NCBI RefSeq assembly: GCF_000346485.2
Contig: NZ_KQ976354.1
Coordinates: forward strand, 8,977,333 to 9,041,332
Length of the DNA stretch: 64,000 nucleotides
From: Scytonema hofmannii PCC 7110
GTDB taxonomy: Bacteria; Cyanobacteriota; Cyanobacteriia; Cyanobacteriales; Nostocaceae
Direction: 5' to 3'
Shown: positions 8,068 through 17,315 of the stretch, in pieces
Numbering within the stretch: the first letter of the stretch is position 1
Layout of the letters: the number at the start of each line of letters is the position of its first letter
Position numbers and translations under genes: made by a program
Notes under the pieces: model-generated
Told to the model about the DNA's origin: nothing
The model's database searches: none
Seen by the model: only the letters and a program-made list of their open reading frames with translations

Positions 8068-8389
8068 GGGTTAAGGGCATTGGGCATTGAGAATAGGACA
8101 TTGGGTATGGGAAAAGAATTATTCTCATGCTTGGCGGTGAAATTTTTGCCTTGGGACTGCTTTCACCTATCCCTCGCTGCCCTCTACTTCCTACCTTCTT
8201 CAAATGCCAGACCGCTACAACTCCTTTGTGGTTCCAAGCGAGACGAAAACAATCAATCCTCAAAAACTGACCAAGGGTCACTGCTCACTGCTCACTATCC
8301 TAAGTTTTGCGTTCAGCAATTCTGAGTTCTCCTCAAATCCTAGTTTAGAATGAGTGAGAGCAGATCACCGAATCATGAGGAGTACGTGA
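8068..8389. other. 322-bp intergenic region with GGGCATT-type repeats
   Basis: Contains TTGGGCATT/TTGGGTAT repeats (about 8077-8110), a short ACTGCTCACTGCTCACT run (about 8279-8295), and an inverted pair CTCCTCA/TGAGGAG around 8331-8381. No gene is supported. Confidence 0.5.
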
Positions 8390-8702
8390 ACTGGAGTAAT
8401 GAGCGAGTAAAACGGAGTAATTCGTCTTACTGACTCCGCCATGACTCAACGAGTGAACCAGTTTCACTCGTTACCTGTAAGGGTTTCAGTCCGCTTAAAG
8501 GTCATGACTTAATAAGGTTAGCCAGCCTTAAGCGTCGGGGAAGGAACATGGCCACGTCACGATGGTGCAACACCGTAACCTACCAACAAGCCTTTAAGCA
8601 GTGTCGAGGCAAACAATACCCCGCTTTGGGTGCGCTCAAATGAGCAAACGGTGTAGTTTGGGGTGGCGGTTAAGTCCGATTCACCCCAGATCACTCCAAA
8701 TA
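8390..8702 (+). ncRNA. Candidate structured RNA (TnpB/Cas12k-RNA-like) upstream of ndhM
   Basis: This gene-free stretch is dense in stem-loops. Clear ones are ACGAGTGAA-CCAGT-TTCACTCGT (about 8454-8476), GGTG-CAA-CACC, GCTC-AAAT-GAGC, ACCC-CGCTTT-GGGT, and a 7-bp TGGGGTG...CACCCCA stem (about 8659-8688). The 3' part (GGTGCGCTC ... GGTGTAG ... TGGCGG ... GATTCACCCC-AGATC) resembles, from memory, the 3' half of the Cas12k tracrRNA and related TnpB right-end RNAs. No tnpB or cas gene is near. It could be an orphan guide RNA, an element-end relic, or a long structured leader of ndhM. Function is not established. Confidence 0.45.
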
Positions 8703-8744
8703 ATCCCAAAATAATGAAACCTAGTAGCATGACTAAACAGATCC

Positions 8745-9095
8745 ATGGACAATTCAATGCTAGTTAAGTCCACAACTCGGCACATCAAGATTTTTGCTGG
8801 TGAGATAGATCCGGAAGGGGAACTGGTTCCCAGTAGTCAGGTTTTAACCCTAGATGTTGACCCAGATAATGAATTTAATTGGAACGAAGATGCTCTTCAA
8901 AGAGTTTATCGGAAATTTGATGAATTGGTAGAAGCATATAGCGGTGCAGATCTGACGGACTACAACCTACGTCGCATTGGTTCGGATTTGGAACATTTTG
9001 TGCGAGGTCTTCTCCAGAAAGGCGAAATCAGCTACAGTCTCACCGGACGTGTTGTTAACTACAGCATGGGTCTTCCTCAAGTTGTAACTGACTAG
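8745..9095 (+). CDS. ndhM: NAD(P)H-quinone oxidoreductase subunit M
   Basis: A 116-residue subunit of the thylakoid NDH-1 complex, which feeds electrons from ferredoxin to plastoquinone in respiration and cyclic electron flow. NdhM belongs to the oxygenic-photosynthesis-specific set of peripheral subunits near the ferredoxin-docking site. The conserved core KSTTRHIKIFAGEID, VLTLDVDPDNEFNW, and LTDYNLRRIGSDLEHFVR is present and the length is normal. The MDNSMLVKSTTRH start matches the family. It stands alone, directly downstream of the structured region at 8390-8702, which may form part of its leader. Confidence 0.93.
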   Translation: MDNSMLVKSTTRHIKIFAGEIDPEGELVPSSQVLTLDVDPDNEFNWNEDALQRVYRKFDELVEAYSGADLTDYNLRRIGSDLEHFVRGLLQKGEISYSLTGRVVNYSMGLPQVVTD

Positions 9096-9102
9096 AGGGA
9101 TT

Positions 9103-9197
9103 AGGGAGTAGGGAGTAGGGAGTAGGGAGTAGGGAAATTACTAATTTCCAGTCCCTAACCCCTAACCCCTAACCCCTAACCCCTACCCCCTACCCCC
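9103..9197. repeat. STRR blocks GGGAGTA and CCCCTAA in a row
   Basis: Four copies of GGGAGTA (about 9104-9134) are followed by five or more CCCCTAA/CCCCTAC units (about 9155-9197). The two arrays are nearly complementary and could pair. The array ends 8 bp before the next gene, leaving no room for an ordinary ribosome-binding site. Confidence 0.85.
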
Positions 9198-9204
9198 ATT
9201 CGCA

Positions 9205-10542
9205 ATGTCCAAAATTCTCAGATTTGTGACTGTCCTGTTAATATTGCAGCCTGTATGGATATTTGTTGTTTCGCTTAACTCCTCGGTGAATGCGGCTGAA
9301 CTTATCGGACGTGCTGTTTTAAGTGCTGATACTTTTGCCCCTGGACCAACTACGGGTCTTTTCAAGAAAACAAACCGCACGACTCCTTTTATCAACGCAC
9401 AACCAGTACAGGGTTTTTCTGGTGCGATCGCTCTTGCCAAACAAGGTACATATCTGGTCATTTCAGATAACGGTTTTGGAGCAAAAGCGAATTCCCCCGA
9501 CTACGTGTTGCGTATTTACGCAGTGGAACCGGATTTCGCGACAGGTAAAGTTTTTCCCGTCAATGTACAAACTGGTGAAAGACTTCAAAGCTTTAATCGT
9601 CAGAGTTTTATAGAATTAAATGACAGAAACAGAAAAGTTAACTTCTCTATTGTTGCCGATTTAACTTCTTATCCAAATAGTACAAATTCAGTCAGCAAGG
9701 TTATCAAAGATAATCGCTTACTGACTGGAGGTGATTTTGATACTGAATCTTTCCGTCAGCTTAACGATGGGACTTACTGGATTGGGGATGAGTTCGGTCC
9801 GTTTTTGCTACACGTGGGAAAAGATGGAGCACTTTTAGATTCGCCAGTTCCTTTGCCCATGCTTTTGAAAAATGATAAGTTAAATTATGTAAAATCTCCA
9901 GACCATCCCGATTTTGCTAATATATCAGATGATAAAGCAAGAGTAGCCGCCGCTAACCTTCCCGGTTCTAAAGGGTTTGAAGGCTTGGCACTAAACAGTA
10001 GCGGTACAAAACTTTATGCGATGCTAGAAGGGGCATTAGTGCAAGAGCCGCAAAAAAAACGCCTGTTAATATGTGAATTCGATCTAGCTAGCAAACAGTA
10101 TTCTGGGAGAATTTTTCCATATCTTATGGAAGATGACCGTCACGCCATAGGAGATCTGACAGCTATCAACGATCAGGAGTTCATTGTTATAGAACGGGAT
10201 AACAACCAAGGAGATCCTAACAACCCAGCATTTAAAACACCTGCCAAGTTCAAACGCCTCTACAAAATCAATATTACGAAGACGAATAAAGAAGGTTTTG
10301 TAGAGAAAGAGTTATTGGTAGATTTATTAAAAATTCGAGACCCTAAAGGAATCGGCGGTCAATACACTGTCAACGGTGTGTTTGCTTTTCCTTTTGTGAC
10401 TATCGAGACTATACTGCCTGTAAATAACACAACATTATTAGTTGTTAATGACAATAATTATGCTGATACCAGGGGTCGGAATCCCAAACAGATAGATAAC
10501 ACAGAATTTATTTTAATCAAGATCGATCCTGTTAATTTTTGA
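9205..10542 (+). CDS. Secreted esterase-like/phytase-like protein (PF13449 type)
   Basis: A 445-residue protein with a signal peptide (residues 1-30: hydrophobic VTVLLILQPVWIFVVSL, then SVNAAEL as likely cleavage region). The remainder matches the phytase-like/esterase-like beta-propeller family. Visible signatures are QGFSGAIAL, LVISDNGFGAK, LNDGTYWIGDEFGPFLLHV, LPGSKGFEGLAL and LLVVNDNNYADTRGR near the C-terminus. Members are thought to act on phosphomonoesters or related substrates outside the cytoplasm, but few are characterised. The start codon follows an STRR array closely, so translation signals are unusual. Substrate is unknown. Confidence 0.8.
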   Translation: MSKILRFVTVLLILQPVWIFVVSLNSSVNAAELIGRAVLSADTFAPGPTTGLFKKTNRTTPFINAQPVQGFSGAIALAKQGTYLVISDNGFGAKANSPDYVLRIYAVEPDFATGKVFPVNVQTGERLQSFNRQSFIELNDRNRKVNFSIVADLTSYPNSTNSVSKVIKDNRLLTGGDFDTESFRQLNDGTYWIGDEFGPFLLHVGKDGALLDSPVPLPMLLKNDKLNYVKSPDHPDFANISDDKARVAAANLPGSKGFEGLALNSSGTKLYAMLEGALVQEPQKKRLLICEFDLASKQYSGRIFPYLMEDDRHAIGDLTAINDQEFIVIERDNNQGDPNNPAFKTPAKFKRLYKINITKTNKEGFVEKELLVDLLKIRDPKGIGGQYTVNGVFAFPFVTIETILPVNNTTLLVVNDNNYADTRGRNPKQIDNTEFILIKIDPVNF

Positions 10543-10913
10543 TGAAGTTTGTTGAATCGGTAACATTTGCTGAAGAAAATTTAGATAAACTTTCATTAAG
10601 AAAACTTACCACAGAAATGCGAAGTTTTTGATAATCTGGTAACAATAGCTTAATATCTTTATGTTTTTCAACTTACAATCATTAATGGAGAGGTGTCGAA
10701 ATTAACTATATGCCTCAGACAACAGGGGTTATGCAAGTAAACTCAGTTCATATTGTTGCATACAGTCATGCAGACAGGGTATCTATTGCCATAGTAGGGC
10801 AAATTTTTCAGAACACTTTGCACCCTAGTTTTGTCCGCAAGTTAAAATCGCGATCCAAAATTGGATATATCAAAAGTGGTAAGAAGTACCGCTAAGTATA
10901 TGCTGTTGAGAAA

Positions 10914-13316
10914 ATGCCAATAGAGCCGATCGGTGCGAAGACTATGGAAAATGACGCGGCAATGCTCTGCCCAAATGAATCCTGTCAGACTCCAAACTCC
11001 CTGACATCAAAGTTCTGCCAAAAATGCTGTACACTTTTGCCCAAGCGCTATCTTTGGGCAGCAGCAGATGGTGTAAGCGTGGCTCAGCCAAAAGAGTTAT
11101 TAGCCGATCGCTATTTAGTCATCAGCAAATCTGTTCTTTTAGATACTAAGCCTGGGAACCCGCCTCAAACACCAGATGTAGAAAGTTTGCCAGCAGTTAG
11201 ACCATACCTAAGGTTATTTCCCTATCGGTTGTATCTACCGCAAGTGTATGGAGTATTACAACTAGAAGGAACGGCAAGCAGAGAAATCTTACTGCTAGAA
11301 AAACCACCACTCTGTACCAACGATACAGCCGACTTGTATGTTCAATTAGAAAGTGAGCTAACCACGGCTTGGCAAGCAGCAACCTCAATGCGCCAACTGA
11401 ATTGGTTGTGGCAAATAGCTCATTTATGGCAACCTTTAGCGAGTGAGGGCGTAGCTTCAAGTTTATTGACCCCATTTGTGCTGAGAGCAGAAGGTCCGTT
11501 GGTGCGGTTGCTGGAACTGCGCTATGACAAAAAAAACCCCAGTTTGGCAGAATTGGGGGAATTTTGGCAGCAGCAATTAGGGGAAAAGACCAAACCGGCG
11601 ATCGCGGAATATGTCAAGGACGTGTGTCGTTCTTTAATAGCTCAAGAGATTAAATCGGGAGAGCAACTCGTTGCAGTTTTAGACAAAGGGCTAGCAGAAG
11701 TTGGCAAGTGGCAAAAACCCACAATCAAAATTTCTACGAAAAGCGACATCGGACCCAATCGTCCGCGAAACGAAGATGCTTGCTACCCGCCTAGTGGAAC
11801 TGTTGTCAGCAAACCACCACAACAAACAGCAATAGCGATCGTTTGCGATGGGATTGGCGGACACGAGGGAGGAAGTGTAGCGTCAAATTTGGCAATTGAA
11901 ACAATCCACCAGCAGATGCACGATCTGGTCAACATTCCTCCCGACCACATCAGCCCTGCAAGTCTTCTAGAGGACTTAGAACGAGCCGCCGCCGTTGCCA
12001 ACGACAAAATTAGCCAACGCAATGACAGCGAACACCGACAGGGACGTCAGCGCATGGGTACAACCCTAGTGATGGCATTGCCTGTTGCTCACGAAATGTA
12101 CATTGCTCACGTTGGTGACAGCCGCGCTTATTGGATTACGCGAGCCGGTTGCTACCAGGTAACACTAGACGATGATGTTGCTTCGCGAGAAGTGCGGTTG
12201 GGCTATGCTACATACCGGGATGCCGTGCAACAGGGAGCATCTGGCTCATTGGTACAAGCTTTAGGCATGAGTGCCAGCAGTTCGTTACATCCAACTTCCC
12301 AGAGGTTTATCCTTGACGAAGATAGCGTTTTCTTATTGTGTTCGGATGGTTTGAGCGATTTTGACCGTGTAGAACAGTACTGGGAAACAGAAATTTTACC
12401 AATTTTAGAGAGAAATTTGGATATAGCCAGTGCTACAGGTAAATTAGTGGAAATCGCCAACAATCAAAATGGACATGATAATGTCACGATCGCTTTAGTC
12501 CACTGTCAAGTTCAATACTCAGAGCCGCAATCAGCGATCAAACCGGCGAGCGTGGATCTTTCTACTATAGGAGTCAACAATCGCCCCACTGTATTGCCAC
12601 AAGAGCGCGACCACAATCAGAAAACTGAAGTAGCTACTGCCGAGCAGCATCCTAAATTCAATATTTCGCCACATCTGATAGTTCTTCCAATACTATTGTC
12701 GGTAGCTGCGTTATTAGGATTACTGGCATGGCAGCAAAATTGGTTTTCTCTTCTTGCGGGAAAAGTAAACATACCAAATTCTGGTGACATCTCACCACCA
12801 TTCCCCGATCTTTCCAACAGCCCCTTAGGTGAGGATGCAAAAGTTATTATGACCAACCGCCAAGAGTCTTTCAAAACAATTACATCATCAGAGAGTAATA
12901 TTAATCTTCCCTCAGGCAGTATTTTGCTAGAAATTCCGCCACGATTGGCAACAGCCAATAATCCAGCCAATCAAGCTTCGGATGACGTTTATCTTAAAGT
13001 TTGCTCTGTTGGCGGAACACCAAATCGGTCAAATTCCTCGGAAAGAGCGGATAACGATTTAGTGGTGAACTCCCCATCACCGCTTCCAAAAAACCAACTT
13101 TTGAAAGGGCAAACAGTCAAAATTGATGCCTCCAAATATAAAGATTTAAATTTTCCCCAAGCAACACAAACTCAACGGAAACAATGTCAGCCACAGTCAT
13201 CCAAACCAAAAACGTCACCTGAAGGAGATTCATCTGGTGAAACGGAAGCTCCTGTACCTACGGCTTCCACTCAACCAAAACCAACTACAGGTGCGAAGAA
13301 TTCATCAGAACAGTAG
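10914..13316 (+). CDS. PP2C-type serine/threonine protein phosphatase with N-terminal zinc ribbon and membrane helix
   Basis: An 800-residue metal-dependent phosphatase removing phosphate from Ser/Thr residues. It has a zinc ribbon with CPNESC and FCQKCC (about 18-42), a region of unknown fold (70-270), then the PP2C domain (about 275-530). The domain shows RPRNEDA, VCDGIGGHEGG with D312 as metal ligand, HVGDSRAYWI and HDNVTIALV. A transmembrane helix (about 589-611) and a Ser/Pro-rich tail follow. The alternative start at 10944 (MENDAAMLC) would drop ten residues. The next gene on the same strand is a CHAT-FHA protein and a FHA-PrsW protease lies nearby. FHA domains bind phosphothreonine, so this phosphatase plausibly resets that signalling. 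That link is inferred from gene order. Confidence 0.88.
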   Translation: MPIEPIGAKTMENDAAMLCPNESCQTPNSLTSKFCQKCCTLLPKRYLWAAADGVSVAQPKELLADRYLVISKSVLLDTKPGNPPQTPDVESLPAVRPYLRLFPYRLYLPQVYGVLQLEGTASREILLLEKPPLCTNDTADLYVQLESELTTAWQAATSMRQLNWLWQIAHLWQPLASEGVASSLLTPFVLRAEGPLVRLLELRYDKKNPSLAELGEFWQQQLGEKTKPAIAEYVKDVCRSLIAQEIKSGEQLVAVLDKGLAEVGKWQKPTIKISTKSDIGPNRPRNEDACYPPSGTVVSKPPQQTAIAIVCDGIGGHEGGSVASNLAIETIHQQMHDLVNIPPDHISPASLLEDLERAAAVANDKISQRNDSEHRQGRQRMGTTLVMALPVAHEMYIAHVGDSRAYWITRAGCYQVTLDDDVASREVRLGYATYRDAVQQGASGSLVQALGMSASSSLHPTSQRFILDEDSVFLLCSDGLSDFDRVEQYWETEILPILERNLDIASATGKLVEIANNQNGHDNVTIALVHCQVQYSEPQSAIKPASVDLSTIGVNNRPTVLPQERDHNQKTEVATAEQHPKFNISPHLIVLPILLSVAALLGLLAWQQNWFSLLAGKVNIPNSGDISPPFPDLSNSPLGEDAKVIMTNRQESFKTITSSESNINLPSGSILLEIPPRLATANNPANQASDDVYLKVCSVGGTPNRSNSSERADNDLVVNSPSPLPKNQLLKGQTVKIDASKYKDLNFPQATQTQRKQCQPQSSKPKTSPEGDSSGETEAPVPTASTQPKPTTGAKNSSEQ

Positions 13317-13473
13317 CACTGAGTCAAAAAATCGATAAACTGGTAGAAGCCTGAAAAATAAGGGTAATAACTTTAGATAAAAAACTTGAAGGGCATTCGT
13401 AAATTGCCTTTTAAAATTGTTATTTGAAATTATTGGACTTGACCTGTTTAGATTAGCGAAGATAAACGAATCC

Positions 13474-15060
13474 ATGCCATCTTTAAACCTGGCGATCGCC
13501 CGCCTCGTTAGTACCGGCACCGACAGTTTTGCCATTTGGGTGGTGAATGCTCCCAACCCCAGTGGCTATGTTTTGCGTGACTGTCTGTGGCCTCCTCTTC
13601 TCTCCCAAGCTTGGCAAGAGTGGCAGGCGATGTTTTCCGGTCATAGTCGCTTGGATATTTCCCCAAGAACAACACCTCCACCAAAAACTCCACTTCCCCT
13701 TGATGCGATTACACCGCCTATCGGTCAAACCACCAGTTACAGCAGTCGTTTGATGCAATTCTTGGGCATTAGCTTGTGGAGTTGGGTGTTTGATGGAGCA
13801 ATTCTCAATAGCTTTGAACACAGCCGTGGTTTGGCAGCTGGTCAACATACTCGGCTGCGAGTTCGGTTGGAAATTCGCGACCCGGATTTGATTGCCTTGC
13901 CTTGGGAAATTATGCAGCGCGAAGCAGGTCAATCAGCAATTTCACTTTCGCAACACATACTCTTTAGTCGCACCACCAGTCAAGTAGAATCTCTACCATA
14001 TTTACGAGCCGACCAAGCACTTAACATACTTTTGGTTTTAGGTCAAGATGAAAAGCTGCAATTAGATAAAGAAGCAGCGATTTTAGAACAAACTCTTTCT
14101 AACGGTTCTCTCATAGGTAGTCATTACAGTGGCTATGCACCTTGCATGGTGACAACACTCCTGCAACCCACTCCACAAGAGTTGATTCAACAACTAGAAA
14201 CGAAAGCATACAATATCTTGTTTTACGCGGGACACGGTCTACCAGGACCAGATGGAGGATTACTCTTTTTACGACAACAACCAGATTTAACCCTCAATGG
14301 TATGGAGTTGGCACAGGTTCTCAACAGTACAGGTGTAAAATTAGCAGTTTTGAATTCCTGTTGGGGAGCGCAACCCGCTCAAAGCAATCACCAGGCCATT
14401 CCTTACAGCAGTTTGTCAGAGGTACTCATACGTCAAGGGGTACCAGCCGTTTTGGCAATGCGAGACGAAATAGCAGACCGTGAAAGTCACACCTTTATTC
14501 AAGCCTTTGCCCATGCACTGCGATCGCGTAAACCCATTGATGAAGCTGTCGCAGAAGCCAGACAACAACTTCTGACAATTTACAAATTCAATCAACCCGC
14601 TTGGACTTTACCAGTCCTTTACCTACACCCAGACTACAACGGCGAATTGATTAGAAGTTTTGACGAAAGTATTACAGAACTCCCAGAAACCTCTATCCCC
14701 GGTATAGCTTCTATGCTTCCCAATGCTTCCTTAAGGTCGCTTTCTGTAGGAGGAAAAAGTTGGTCGCTTCGACCGGGAATCACTCGTATCGGTCGCACTA
14801 CAGAAAATGATATTGTCATACCAGAACCTTCGGTTTCCAAACGGCATGCTGAAATTTTGTGTCGCAATACTTTTACAGGTGCTAGCCCAGTACGGACTTA
14901 TTATCTGCAAGATTTATCCACTTATGGTACAACCTGGATTTTACGCACTAATGGTTGGCAACAAATCCACCGTCAGGAAGTCCCTCTACAATCTGGGATG
15001 CAGTTAAAGTTTGGAAGTACAAAAAGTCAACCTTGGGAATTTATTATTGACAATGCTTAA
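13474..15060 (+). CDS. CHAT-domain (caspase-like) protease fused to a C-terminal FHA domain
   Basis: A 528-residue protein from the ATG at 13474; a TTG 57 bases earlier is less likely. Residues about 90-410 form a CHAT domain, the bacterial caspase/separase-like cysteine peptidase. The predicted catalytic dyad is His254 in FYAGHGLPGPDGG and Cys296 in LAVLNSCWGAQ, and the usual LPWEIM and VPAVLAMRDEI segments are present. Residues about 425-520 form an FHA phosphothreonine-binding domain with ITRIGRTTENDIV, SVSKRHAEI and LQDLSTYGTT. FHA would bring the protease to a phosphorylated partner. It follows the PP2C gene by about 160 bp on the same strand. Substrates are unknown. Confidence 0.87.
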   Translation: MPSLNLAIARLVSTGTDSFAIWVVNAPNPSGYVLRDCLWPPLLSQAWQEWQAMFSGHSRLDISPRTTPPPKTPLPLDAITPPIGQTTSYSSRLMQFLGISLWSWVFDGAILNSFEHSRGLAAGQHTRLRVRLEIRDPDLIALPWEIMQREAGQSAISLSQHILFSRTTSQVESLPYLRADQALNILLVLGQDEKLQLDKEAAILEQTLSNGSLIGSHYSGYAPCMVTTLLQPTPQELIQQLETKAYNILFYAGHGLPGPDGGLLFLRQQPDLTLNGMELAQVLNSTGVKLAVLNSCWGAQPAQSNHQAIPYSSLSEVLIRQGVPAVLAMRDEIADRESHTFIQAFAHALRSRKPIDEAVAEARQQLLTIYKFNQPAWTLPVLYLHPDYNGELIRSFDESITELPETSIPGIASMLPNASLRSLSVGGKSWSLRPGITRIGRTTENDIVIPEPSVSKRHAEILCRNTFTGASPVRTYYLQDLSTYGTTWILRTNGWQQIHRQEVPLQSGMQLKFGSTKSQPWEFIIDNA

Positions 15061-15206
15061 CCTTAAATTGAAGTACGCATTCTCAACACAGCATCATTTG
15101 CCGGAAAAAAATTCATTTTTTCGGTAAATCTAATTCTTTTGCGGAAAACAGACTGAGGCAGCTGTAGCTGTCATTACCACAACATGCACAACAAGGAAGG
15201 CGACAA

Positions 15207-15854
15207 ATGGTTAACAATATCAACAGTTCCAACACTTTCAAAACATCACCAGTAGAACTAGAACTCCTACATACACTCTTAGAAGATGAAGATGCTACAT
15301 ATCCTTGGAACCCCAGTGACGAACAATCTGATGACTACTATTTGCAAATAGAGCAGCAGTTCCAAATGGAGGATGTCCTTAATGAAGAACTGGCAATGCG
15401 CTCAAAAACTTTCTATAACAAATTAGATACACTCTGGTCTGGCTTATTTAATTCTGAACACTACAAGCATAATACAAAGTCTGCTTTTTTATCTGAACTT
15501 CAACAAACTTTACAAGCAAGTTTTGCCAATCGCATACCTCAAGACTGGCTCAAGAGTATTGCCCAAAAAGCAACCGAGATGTTTAATTCCACTCAACCCA
15601 TTGGCGAACAACTCGTACAGTGCGTTCAAACTGTATTACCTCAATGGGATGCAGATGACCTGTTTGTTATGGCACGTCCCCTAGCATTTGCTATGAGAAG
15701 CGGCACAACTCAAAATGAAAACTCCGTAATTGATATGGTTGGAAACCGCGAATGGACAAATCTCTCAGAAATTGAAAAAGCCAAAGTTAGTATGGCGATC
15801 GCTTACTATGCGATCGACCAACTCAACAGCATTCAGGAAACACTTGACCAGTAA
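15207..15854 (+). CDS. Hypothetical cyanobacterial protein between CHAT-FHA and PrsW-FHA genes
   Basis: A 215-residue acidic, soluble, largely helical protein with no domain I recognise. The N-terminal third is Asp/Glu-rich (LLEDEDATYPWNPSDEQSDD). The rest contains amphipathic helices such as FLSELQQTLQASFANRIPQD and a conserved-looking DLFVMARPLAFAMRSG. The start is preceded by AAGGAAGGCGACAA, which provides a plausible ribosome-binding site. It sits 146 bp after the CHAT-FHA gene on the same strand, so it could be a partner or regulator of that protease. Its stop codon is followed at once by TGACCAG repeats. Confidence 0.7.
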   Translation: MVNNINSSNTFKTSPVELELLHTLLEDEDATYPWNPSDEQSDDYYLQIEQQFQMEDVLNEELAMRSKTFYNKLDTLWSGLFNSEHYKHNTKSAFLSELQQTLQASFANRIPQDWLKSIAQKATEMFNSTQPIGEQLVQCVQTVLPQWDADDLFVMARPLAFAMRSGTTQNENSVIDMVGNREWTNLSEIEKAKVSMAIAYYAIDQLNSIQETLDQ

Positions 15855-15896
15855 CCAGTGACCAGTGACCAGTGACCAGTCAGTAAGAGAAGAGTA

Positions 15897-17315
15897 TTAC
15901 TTTCCGAGAAAACGTGTAGCAAAATTTTGCGATCGAGTTGGTGAAAGTGCGCGAGCCTTAAGAATTGCTGCCATCAAGAAGGCATAAGACAGCACACCAA
16001 CAACAACTAATAGGAAGCCATTAAGCACGCCTGTTGCGTTCCATAAAGCGTGCAATCCAGATGCGGTCAAATAACCAACGAGTAGAATTTGCCAACTTTT
16101 AGAGGGTTTGAGAACTGCTAATCCAATAAAATAGCCAAAATAACCGCTATAAGCCATATGTCCGGCAACAGAACCTAAGATGCGTGGAATCAGGAGTTGT
16201 AAACCTACGAGTTGACCGGTATCTTGTCCTGATTCTTGTAGAACGGCTTGAGTAATTTGTGGCACGTATTGCCTGAGAGTTTCCGTCATAGTGAAACCAA
16301 CAGCTGAAGCTGTTCCCAGCAAAATTCCATCAAGAGGTTCCGAAACACCTACACGTTCGCGCCATGGGGATGGTAAAACTTTGCCAATAAAATACGCTCC
16401 AAAAATCGGGATTGCTTTGAGCAATTCTTCCATCAAGCCAGCACCAAAAAACATCCGTACTAGCAATTCCGTAAAGGTAACAGATTCTTGTTCTGTAGGC
16501 AGGTTACCGGGCAAAATACCGCGAAACACAAATATAAATAAATCTAATATGGGAGTTCCCAAACGCTTCCAGGGATATCCCAAAACTTGTGCCGTAGTTA
16601 ATGCCGAAATCATCAGCACCCACCAAGGCTTTTGCTTACCACACAACTGGTAGATAAAGTAGTAGGCAACAAAAGCTATGTAAGTTGCCACTACTTTTTG
16701 GTTCATGTTATTTGGTTGACCTACAGTCGCAAACATCAGTACCACGAATACAACCGTGATAATTCCTGGTATGAGGTAAGCTTTACGAGTTAGATCTTTC
16801 CCAGTAGAAATAATGGGAAACAGTTGTGTGAAACTAAGATAGTCTTGGCTGGGTGGGGGACTGGGATTGTAATGAGCTGTTAGCGATTGGTGCTGATTGG
16901 CAGGAGGAAGGGGGCTTGCACTTGTTTGAAAAACGACTGTAGTTTGGTAGTTGAGTTCGTACTCAAAAAAGAATTCTGGACCATCTGGACCTAGAGTGAT
17001 GCGATCTCCTGACATCAATTGCTGACAACCCTGCAACCGTTGTCCGTTTAGATAAGTACCATTAGCACTACTTAAATCGCAGATTACCCAGCTACATTCT
17101 GCATCTGGCGATGAGGAGAGAGGACGAACAACTGCATGGCGACGTGACACCATGCGATACATCATGGCATCTAGAACAAGCTGGCAACTTGGGTCACGTC
17201 CAATGACTACTTCTTGAGTGGGAAGTAGCGAGTGTTGAACTTCTGACACAAAAGCAGCTCCTTTGCCAGTTACTTGCCGCAGAATTGCTTTCTGTCTTGC
17301 ATTTTTGCCTGTCAT
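15897..17315 (-). CDS. PrsW-family intramembrane glutamic protease with N-terminal FHA domain
   Basis: A 472-residue membrane protein. Residues about 25-115 form an FHA domain (QEVVIGRDPSCQLV, VSRRHAVVR, CDLSSANGTYLNG). After a Pro-rich linker come about eight to nine membrane helices (185-460) of the PrsW/CPBP protease superfamily. The catalytic signature is visible as MEELLKAIPIFG (E-E-x-x-K, about 293-297), GFTMTETLRQYV, and HALWNATGV (about 420). PrsW enzymes cut membrane substrates such as anti-sigma factors. The FHA fusion suggests that phosphorylation directs or controls cleavage. It is convergent with the PP2C/CHAT-FHA genes, and FHA domains in both proteases suggest a shared phospho-signal. 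Confidence 0.85.
   Translation of the reverse strand: MTGKNARQKAILRQVTGKGAAFVSEVQHSLLPTQEVVIGRDPSCQLVLDAMMYRMVSRRHAVVRPLSSSPDAECSWVICDLSSANGTYLNGQRLQGCQQLMSGDRITLGPDGPEFFFEYELNYQTTVVFQTSASPLPPANQHQSLTAHYNPSPPPSQDYLSFTQLFPIISTGKDLTRKAYLIPGIITVVFVVLMFATVGQPNNMNQKVVATYIAFVAYYFIYQLCGKQKPWWVLMISALTTAQVLGYPWKRLGTPILDLFIFVFRGILPGNLPTEQESVTFTELLVRMFFGAGLMEELLKAIPIFGAYFIGKVLPSPWRERVGVSEPLDGILLGTASAVGFTMTETLRQYVPQITQAVLQESGQDTGQLVGLQLLIPRILGSVAGHMAYSGYFGYFIGLAVLKPSKSWQILLVGYLTASGLHALWNATGVLNGFLLVVVGVLSYAFLMAAILKARALSPTRSQNFATRFLGK

Noticed and set aside
8390-8702. RNase P RNA, tmRNA or 6S RNA
   Set aside because: The expected conserved blocks of these RNAs are absent.
10710-10895. 61-codon frame before the PP2C gene
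   Set aside because: No known features and poor start context; could be a leader peptide but evidence is lacking.
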